Shown here piece by piece: positions 34,423 to 41,900 of a stretch of DNA of 46,076 nucleotides. Both the position numbers and the translations under genes were made by a program. This DNA is from Streptomyces monashensis (GTDB taxonomy: Bacteria > Actinomycetota > Actinomycetes > Streptomycetales > Streptomycetaceae), in NCBI RefSeq assembly GCF_001866665.1, contig NZ_MLYO01000077.1, positions 1 through 46,076 on the forward strand. The letters run 5' to 3'. Under the pieces are notes generated by a model. That model did no database searches and was not told the DNA's origin. It was given only the letters and a program-made list of their open reading frames with translations. How positions within the stretch are numbered: position 1 is the stretch's first letter; each line of letters opens with the position of its first letter.

Positions 34423-36756
34423 ATGGCAGACATCGAGCAGTGGCTGATCCGCGTGTCCGGCGTGGTCCAGGGCGTGGGCTACCGGCCCTTCGTCCACACC
34501 CTGGCCACGTCCCTCGACCTGACCGGCTGGGTCCTCAACGACACGTTGGGCGTCCAGACCGAGGTGTGCGGCGCACCCGACACGCTCGCCGCGTTCACGA
34601 CGGCTCTCAAGGACCGCGCCCCGCTGCTCGCCCGTGTGGACGAGGTACGCGTGGAGCGGCGGACACCCCGGCCCGGCACGAAGCCGCCGGCGGGCTTCGA
34701 GATCCGCGAGAGCCGGCGCACCGGTCGGGCGAACACCATCGTGGCTCCTGACTCGCACGTGTGCGACGACTGCCTGCGCGAGGTGTTCGACCCCGCCGAC
34801 CGCCGCCACCGCTATCCGTTCTCCAACTGCACGCACTGCGGCCCCCGTTACTCTCTGATCAAGGCGCTGCCCTACGACCGGGAGCAGACCACGATGGCCG
34901 TCTTCGTCATGTGCGAGGACTGCCGCGCCGAGTACGTGGACCCCGCGGACCGCCGCTACCACGCGCAGCCCACCGCCTGCCCGCGGTGCGGTCCCCAGGT
35001 GACCCTTTCCGGCCCCGAGGGGGTGCTGGCCGGGGCCGAGGAGGCGCTGACGCGCACCACGCGGGCGCTCGCCGAGGGAAAGATCGTCGCCGTCAAGAGC
35101 GTCGGCGGCTTCCACCTCGCGGTGAACGCGCGCGACGCGGCGGCCGTGGCCCGGCTGCGCACGCGCAAGAAGCGGGACTCCAAGCCGTTCGCGGTGATGA
35201 CCGCGGGCCTCGCGGAGGCGGCCCGGATCGCCCGGATCACCGACGCCGAGCAGGAGTTGCTGCGCTCCCCGGCCCGGCCCATCGTGCTGCTGCGCAAGCT
35301 GCCGGGCGCCCTGCCCGAGGAGGTCGCCCCGCGCAACCCGAACCTCGGCGTGATGCTGCCGTCCGCACCGCTGCACCATCTGCTGCTCGACCGGCCCGGG
35401 CTGGACGTCCTCGTGATGACCAGCGGGAACATCTCCGGCCACCCGATCGCCTACCGCAACGAGGACGCGCTGGCCCAGCTCTTCGAGGTCGCCGACCTTG
35501 TCCTGCACCACGACCGGGACATCCACGTCCGCGTGGACGACTCGGTGGTGCGCAGCTCCGTGCACCCCGCCCTGGACGAGCCGGTCGTCACCTTCCTGCG
35601 GCGCTCGCGCGGCTACGCCCCCTACCCGGTGAAGGTCGACGACATCTGCGGACCGGTCATCGCCTACGGCGCGGAGCTCAAGACCACGGTCGCCCTCGGC
35701 GACGGCAACGAGGTGTACGTCAGCCAGCACATCGGCGACCTGAAGAACGACGAGACCTACGCCTCGCACCGCGAGGCCGCGGCCCACCTGTGCGAACTGT
35801 ACGAGCTGAAACCCCGGCACGCCGCCTGCGACCTGCACCCCGCCTTCCGGGCCCGGGTGCTGGCCGGTACCGACCGGCCCGACGACGTCGTCGAGGTCCA
35901 GCACCACCATGCCCACATGGCGTCCTGCATGGCCGAGAACCGGCTCTCGGGCCCCACCATCGGTGTCGTCTTCGACGGCGCGGGCTACGGCGAGGACGGG
36001 ACCATCTGGGGTGGCGAGTTCCTCGTCGGTGACTTCACCGCGGTGCGCCGGGCGGCCCATCTGCGGGCGATCCCGCTGCTCGGCGGCGACAAGGCCGTGG
36101 CGGAACCGGTGCGCACCGGCTACGCGCTGGCACTGCAGGCCCTCGACACACCGGAGAGGGCCGTCGCCGCCTTCCCCGCCCTGGAGGTTCTCGACGAACG
36201 AAAACGCACCGTGTTCGCCACGATGGCCGCTCGCGGCATCCAGGCCCCGCCGGTGTCCAGCATGGGCCGGCTCTTCGACGGCGTGGCCGCCCTGCTCGGC
36301 GTCTGCGCCTACGCCGAGTACGAGGCGCACGGCCCCATCGAACTGGAGGGACTGCTCGACCGCGACCTCACCCTGACCGCGCCGTACGCCTTCGGTGTCG
36401 ACACGGGCGGCGACGCCGACGTCCTCGACCCGAGGCCGGTGGTGCGGGCCATCGCCGCGGACCTGTCGCGCGGAACCGCCGTGGCGGACATCAGCCGCCG
36501 CTTCCACTCCGCGGTGGTCGACATGGTCGTCAAGCGGTGCACCGCGCTGCGCGAGCGCACCGGCATCCGCCAGGTGGTGCTCTCCGGCGGCGTGTTCCTC
36601 AACGAGTTCCTCCAGGTCAACTGCCTCGTAGAGCTGCGCAGGGCGGGCTTCGACGCCCACGCTCACCGGCTGGTGCCCACCAACGACGGTGGGATCGCGC
36701 TCGGCCAGGTGATGGTGGCCAACGCCCGGCTGCGCGACACCCCGACGCCCGCATGA
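34423..36756 (+). CDS. hypF: HypF-like carbamoyltransferase, full length
   Basis: A 777-residue protein; ATG 34423 with GAGGAG just upstream, 23 bases after hypE. Domains in order: acylphosphatase (about 5-95, VQGVGYRPF), two CxxC-x18-CxxC zinc fingers (from about 114 and 164), YrdC/Sua5-like domain (about 205-380) and Kae1-like domain (about 410-777) with HHHAHMASC, FDGAGYGEDGTIWGGEF and SGGVFLNEFL. This is the complete HypF order: carbamoyl phosphate is cleaved, carbamoyl-AMP is made and carbamoyl moves to the HypE Cys. It differs from TobZ-type O-carbamoyltransferases, which lack the acylphosphatase and zinc fingers. The adjacent HypE is the expected partner. It could also carbamoylate a small molecule directly. 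Confidence 0.96.
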   Translation: MADIEQWLIRVSGVVQGVGYRPFVHTLATSLDLTGWVLNDTLGVQTEVCGAPDTLAAFTTALKDRAPLLARVDEVRVERRTPRPGTKPPAGFEIRESRRTGRANTIVAPDSHVCDDCLREVFDPADRRHRYPFSNCTHCGPRYSLIKALPYDREQTTMAVFVMCEDCRAEYVDPADRRYHAQPTACPRCGPQVTLSGPEGVLAGAEEALTRTTRALAEGKIVAVKSVGGFHLAVNARDAAAVARLRTRKKRDSKPFAVMTAGLAEAARIARITDAEQELLRSPARPIVLLRKLPGALPEEVAPRNPNLGVMLPSAPLHHLLLDRPGLDVLVMTSGNISGHPIAYRNEDALAQLFEVADLVLHHDRDIHVRVDDSVVRSSVHPALDEPVVTFLRRSRGYAPYPVKVDDICGPVIAYGAELKTTVALGDGNEVYVSQHIGDLKNDETYASHREAAAHLCELYELKPRHAACDLHPAFRARVLAGTDRPDDVVEVQHHHAHMASCMAENRLSGPTIGVVFDGAGYGEDGTIWGGEFLVGDFTAVRRAAHLRAIPLLGGDKAVAEPVRTGYALALQALDTPERAVAAFPALEVLDERKRTVFATMAARGIQAPPVSSMGRLFDGVAALLGVCAYAEYEAHGPIELEGLLDRDLTLTAPYAFGVDTGGDADVLDPRPVVRAIAADLSRGTAVADISRRFHSAVVDMVVKRCTALRERTGIRQVVLSGGVFLNEFLQVNCLVELRRAGFDAHAHRLVPTNDGGIALGQVMVANARLRDTPTPA

Positions 36757-36793
36757 CCGACCCCTGCTCGACCGACGACGGAGGCACTGCCCG

Positions 36794-38137
36794 ATGTGGA
36801 CCACAGATCTGACCCTGGACACGGTCGTGCGCCTGCTGAGTGAGAACGAGGCGAGCGCACGGCAGACCCTGAGCATGGTGCCTTCGGAAACCTCCATGTC
36901 GGGCCTGGCCAAACTGCCCATGCTCCTCGACCCGTACCACCGCTACTTCTTCAACGAGGACGACGACCCCGACCGCTGGCACTTCCGCGGCGCCCAGCGG
37001 CTCCGCGACCTGGAGATGGAGCTGACCGTCCCGCTGCTGCGGGAGCTGGGCCGGGCGTCGTACGCCTCGGTGCGGCCGCTGAGCGGTCTGAACGGGATGA
37101 CGCTGGTGCTCGCGGCGCTCGGCGGCGATCCGGGTTCCACGGTGGTCACCATCGCCCCGGAGCTGGGCGGCCACTACGCGACGCCCAAGGTGGCCGGCCG
37201 GCTCGGGCTCCGGGTGGAGTACCTGCGCGGCCCGGACCCGCACACCCTGGACCTCGCGCACGCCGCCGAACTGCTCGCCCGGACAAGGCCTTCGCTGGTG
37301 TACGTGGACCAGTCGCACTGCCTGTTCCCCGTCGACGTGAAGGCCCTGGTGGACACGGTGCGGGCGGCCTCGCCGGGGACGCTGGTGCACGTGGACGCCA
37401 GCCACTGGCTCGGGCTGGTGCTCGGCGGGGCGTTCCCGAACCCCCTGGACCAGGGCGCGGACAGCTGGGGCGGTTCGACCCACAAGACGTTCCCCGGCCC
37501 GCAGAAGGCAGTCGTGCTGACCCGGGACCCGGCCGTGGAGCAGCTCATCCGCGACACCCAGGACTTCCTCATCAGCAACCACCACTTCGCCGCCACCATC
37601 GGGCTGGGCATCGCCCTGCTCGAGTTCCGTGACTTCGGCCCCGACTACACCCGGGCGGTCCTCGAGCACACCCGCCGCTTCGGCCGGCTCCTGACCGAGC
37701 GTGGCCTGACCCTGGCCGCCGCCGACCGCGGCCATTCCGCGGGGCACCAGCTGTGGCTGGACACCGAGGCCGACGGCATCCCGGCGAAGACCGCGGCCGC
37801 CCGGCTCTCCGCCGCCAGCCTCAAGGTCAACTTCATGTCCGGGCTGCCGGGCTTCACCGGGCAGGGTGTGCGCATCGGCCTCAACGAGGCGACGTACGAA
37901 GGTCTCTCGGGCGACGACATCGACGAGCTCGCCGACGTCTTCGTCGCGGCCGTGCGCGACACCGAGCCGCCCGCCCTGCTCGCCGAGCGCACCGCCGCGC
38001 TGCGCAGGCGTACCCCGTACGGCGCCCGCGCGACCGAGGGCAGCCCGCTGCTCGCCGCGGCACTCGAACTGTGCGAGGGCGCCCTGCGGCGCACCGGCAC
38101 GGCCGCGGAGCGCATCCTGACGGAGGCGGCCCGGTGA
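36794..38137 (+). CDS. SHMT-like PLP enzyme (possible transaldolase/aldolase)
   Basis: A 447-residue fold-type I enzyme related to serine hydroxymethyltransferase: SMVPSETSMS near the start, VHVDASHWLGLVLGG, and the PLP Lys in GGSTHKTFPGPQ (about residue 231). The usual ASEN becomes PSET, and the glycine-rich GYPGKRYY stretch is replaced by YHRYFFNEDDDPDRWHF, so folate binding is doubtful. Relatives that lost folate use include L-threonine transaldolases (ObiH, fluorothreonine and LipK types), which make beta-hydroxy amino acids. It is coupled to the next gene (GTGA overlap). It could form an unusual beta-hydroxy or alpha-substituted Ser-type residue for the NRPS. Not the housekeeping glyA by context and motif changes. 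Confidence 0.85.
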   Translation: MWTTDLTLDTVVRLLSENEASARQTLSMVPSETSMSGLAKLPMLLDPYHRYFFNEDDDPDRWHFRGAQRLRDLEMELTVPLLRELGRASYASVRPLSGLNGMTLVLAALGGDPGSTVVTIAPELGGHYATPKVAGRLGLRVEYLRGPDPHTLDLAHAAELLARTRPSLVYVDQSHCLFPVDVKALVDTVRAASPGTLVHVDASHWLGLVLGGAFPNPLDQGADSWGGSTHKTFPGPQKAVVLTRDPAVEQLIRDTQDFLISNHHFAATIGLGIALLEFRDFGPDYTRAVLEHTRRFGRLLTERGLTLAAADRGHSAGHQLWLDTEADGIPAKTAAARLSAASLKVNFMSGLPGFTGQGVRIGLNEATYEGLSGDDIDELADVFVAAVRDTEPPALLAERTAALRRRTPYGARATEGSPLLAAALELCEGALRRTGTAAERILTEAAR

Positions 38138-38850
38138 GCCGTCCCGTCATCGGCATCGCCTCCTACCGCGACCGCGCGCGCTGGAACATCTGGGACACGG
38201 ACGCGACCGTGCTGCAGCAGGGTTACGTCGACGGGGTGCACCGGGCGGGCGGACGCGCCGTCGTGCTGCCGCCCGACGACACCGACGCCGACGTGCTGGC
38301 CCGCCTCGACGGGCTCCTGCTGCCCGGCGGCGCCGACATCGATCCGGCGCGCTACGGCGCCGCCCGCCATGCGCACACCGACACCCCGAGTGCCGACCGG
38401 GACGCCGGGGAGCTGTTGCTGCTCGACGCCGCGCTCGCGGCCGGCCTGCCCGTCCTCGGGGTGTGCCGCGGCCTCCAGCTGCTCGCCCTCGCCTACGGCG
38501 GCACCCTGCACCAGCACCTGCCCGACCTGGTCGGGCACAGCAGCCACTGCCCGGCCGAGGGCGTCTTCGGCGAGCACCCCGTGCACCTGGTTCCCGGCAG
38601 CCGGGCGGCCGCGGTGTACGGGGAGCGGACCGTCGTCAACTCGCACCACCACCAGGCCGTGCTCGACCCGGGCGCGCTGCACGTGACCGGGCGGGCCGAC
38701 GACGGCGTGGTGGAGGCGGCCGAGGACCCGTCCCTGCCGTTCGTCCTCGGTGTGCAGTGGCACCCCGAGGTCTCGGGCGACCCGGAGCTGTTCGCGGCGT
38801 TCGTCGCGGCCTGCGCCGCCCGGTCGTTGCAAGGTGCCGCATCGCGGTGA
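38134..38850 (+). CDS. Class I glutamine amidotransferase / gamma-glutamyl hydrolase (PuuD-like)
   Basis: A 238-residue protein with GTG 38134 overlapping the SHMT-like stop. It contains LLLPGGADIDPARYG, the nucleophile Cys111 in GVCRGLQLLAL and His210/Glu212 in VQWHPE. NSHHHQAV is typical of PuuD-type gamma-glutamyl-GABA hydrolases. Such enzymes remove a gamma-glutamyl protecting group from amines; others release ammonia from Gln for a partner. No gamma-glutamyl ligase is visible in the window, so the physiological substrate is open. A 104-base gap follows before the FAAL gene, with no feature seen in it. Confidence 0.9.
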   Translation: MSRPVIGIASYRDRARWNIWDTDATVLQQGYVDGVHRAGGRAVVLPPDDTDADVLARLDGLLLPGGADIDPARYGAARHAHTDTPSADRDAGELLLLDAALAAGLPVLGVCRGLQLLALAYGGTLHQHLPDLVGHSSHCPAEGVFGEHPVHLVPGSRAAAVYGERTVVNSHHHQAVLDPGALHVTGRADDGVVEAAEDPSLPFVLGVQWHPEVSGDPELFAAFVAACAARSLQGAASR

Positions 38851-38954
38851 CGACACGCCCCGTCACCGGCATCTGACAGCGCCTTCGTACACCCCCGCCC
38901 GCGCCCGCGGCGCGGGCCCGGAACTCACCGCAGGACTTTGCCAGGAGGGCAACC

Positions 38955-41900
38955 GTGCACACTCACGTCCGTCCCGTCGGCGGCACACTGGTCGGCATCC
39001 TGCGCGACCGGGCGGACACCACTCCGCACCGCACCGCCCTGGAGTTCGTGCTCGACGACGGCAGCGAACACGCCCTCGGCTACGCGGCGTTGGACCGCCG
39101 GGTCCGCGCGGTCGCCGCCGCGCTCACCGAACGCGGCCTGCGCGGGGAGCGTGTCCTGCTGCTCTTCCCGCCGGGCGAGGACTATGTGACCGCCTTCCTC
39201 GGCTGCCTCTACGCGGGCGCCGTCGCCGTGCCCGTGTACGTGCCGACCGGCAGACGCGGCCTGTCCGCGGTGCTGGCCACCGCGGCGGACGCGGGCACCG
39301 TGCTCGCGCTGAGCAGCCGGGAGGTGACGGAGGCGATCGCGGCCTCCTACCCGGAGCTGACGACGTCGGGGCTGATCCAGTGGCTGATCACCGAGGACAT
39401 CCCGGACGCGGCGGCCGACGACTGGGCGGGCCCGGGCCCGGCCCCGGACGACCTCGCGTTCCTGCAGTACACGTCCGGGTCCACGGGAACTCCCAAGGGC
39501 GTGATGGTGCGCCACGACAACCTGGTGCACAACTCGGCGTCCATCAGCACCGCTCTGGGCGTCGGGCCGGACAGCCGGGGCGTGAGCTGGCTGCCGCCGT
39601 ACCATGACATGGGACTGATCGGCGGCATCCTGCAGCCCCTCTACGCGGGTTTCCCCTGCACCCTGATCTCCCCCATGGGGTTCATGCGCAGCCCGTACCG
39701 CTGGCTGGACGCGATCAGCAGGCACCGGGCCACGGTGTCGGCGGCGCCCGACTTCGCGTACGGCGAGTGCGTGCGCCGCATCCCCGAGGACAAGCGTGCC
39801 GAACTCGACCTGAGCAGTTGGCAGCACGCCATGGTGGGAGCCGAGCCGGTGCGGCCCGCGACGCTGGACGCCTTCGCCCGCGCCTTCGCCGACAGCGGGT
39901 TCGACCGGTCGGCCTTCCACCCCTGCTACGGGCTCGCCGAGGCGACGCTGTTCGTCACCGGTGGCGCGCCCGAGCGGGGCGAGCCCCGGGTGCTGCGCGC
40001 CGACCGCCGCGAACTGGAGCTGGGGCAGGCCGCGCTGGCCTCCTCGGGCGAAGCGGCCGCTGCGGTGCTGACCGGCTGCGGCCGCCCGCGCAGCGACGAC
40101 GTCGTCGTGGTGGTGGACCCGGCCGAGGGGCGCGCGTGCCTGCCCGGCGAGACGGGCGAGGTGTGGGTGAGCGGCCCGACCGTCACCGGCGGCTACTGGA
40201 ACAAGCCGGAGCTGACGGAGGAGGTCTTCCACGCCACGCTGGACTCCCACCCGGGCCGGCACTTCCTGCGCACCGGCGACCTCGGTTTCGCCCTGGACGG
40301 GGAGCTGTTCGTCACCGGCCGCGCCAAGGACCTCCTGGTGGTGCGTGGCCGCAACCACTACCCGCAGGACGTCGAGCAGAGCGCCGAGCACGCCCACCCG
40401 ATGCTGCAGCCCACCCGGGCCGCGGTGTTCTCGTACGACGACGGCACCGAGGAGCGGGCCGTCCTGGTCCACGAGGTGGTGCGCGGCTTCGACGCCGAGC
40501 AGGCGCCCGCCGTGATCAGCGCGGTGCGCAAGGCGGTGGCGGTCGAACACGGGCTGTCCCTGCACGAGGTGGTGCTGGTGCGGCCGGGGGCCATCCCGCG
40601 CACCACGAGCGGCAAGATCCGCCGCAGTACCTGCCGCGAGCGGTGGCTGGCCGGTGCCCTGGAGGCCGTCGCGACCGGCGGCGCGGACACGGAGGCAGCC
40701 GGGGACGGCGCGGAGGCGGCCCCGGTGGCAGCGGCGGTCGTGGAGGCGGTCGCCCTCGAACTCGACCTGTCCGCCGAGCAGATATCGCCGCGCGTCCCGC
40801 TGGTGGTCATGGCCCTGGACTCGCTGCGGGCGGTGCGGCTCGCCGACGCGGTGCGCGAACGCTTCGGGGTGCTCGTGTCCCCCACCGAGTTGCTCGACGG
40901 GCTGACCGTGGCCGGTCTCAGCGCGCTGATCGGTGCCCGAGGGGGATCGGCCGGCGCCGAGGGCGAGGACGCCGTGGCCGCCGGCCGTGCCGCGTCCACC
41001 GGGGAGGACGCCGGTGCCGCGCCGGACGTCCCCGGCCCGGACACCACCGCCGTCGCACCCGCGAGCCGCGCGCAGGAGTGGATGTGGCTCCTGAACGCCA
41101 TGGGCGGCGGCGCCGCCTACCACGTGGCGGGCGGCATCGACCTGCACGGCCCCGTCGACCCGGAGCTGCTGCGGGCGAGCCTGGAGGACCTGGTGGCGCG
41201 CCACCCCGCGCTGCACTGCGGCTTCACCTCCGACACCGACGGCACGCTGCTGCGCACCCCGCTGGCGCCGCGCCGCTTCGAGCTGCCGGTGGTGGAGCGG
41301 ACGTCGGACCGGGACGCCCGTGACGTGGCGGCCGACCTCGCCGACGCGGCGTTCGACCTGGCGGCGGGGCCGCTGCTGAGGGCGGTCCTCGTGCGGGCCG
41401 GAGCGACCGAGTGGACCCTGGCGCTGGCCGCGCACCACATCGCCGTGGACGGCTGGTCGCTCGGCCTGCTGCTGCGCGAGCTCGGGGTCTGCTACCGCGA
41501 ACGCCTCGCGGGGCGCACCCCGTCCCGTGCCGTCGTCGAGGCTGCGCAACCGCACGCCGGCGACGACGCGGCGGCCACCGAGTTCTGGCGGCAGACCCTG
41601 GCCGGGGCGCACGCGGTGGCGCTGCCGCTGGACGCCACCCCGCACCCGAACGCCTTCCGCGGCGCCGCCCTGCCCTTCGCTCTGCCGGCGCCCCTGGTGG
41701 CCCGGCTCAAGCGCTACGGGGCGGTGCGCCGCTCCACTCTGTTCATGGTGGTCCTCACCGGGCTGTCCGCCGTGCTGAGCAGATGGACCGGTCAGCAGGA
41801 CCTGGTGGTCGGCGCCGTCGCGGCCGGACGCCACCGCCCCGGCACCGGCGACCGGATAGGGCTGCTCGTCAACACACTGCCGCTGCGTATCGACGCCTCC

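Noticed and set aside
33368..36756. Part of an ordinary hydrogenase maturation operon
   Set aside because: No hypA, hypB, hypC, hypD or hydrogenase subunit genes occur in the window, and both flanks are NRPS-type genes. Genes beyond the window cannot be excluded.
34423..36756. TobZ/NodU-type O-carbamoyltransferase
   Set aside because: The protein has acylphosphatase and double zinc-finger domains before YrdC and Kae1-like parts, which is HypF architecture.
36794..38137. Housekeeping glyA (serine hydroxymethyltransferase)
   Set aside because: The ASEN and GYPGKRYY-type motifs are altered and the gene is coupled to cluster genes.
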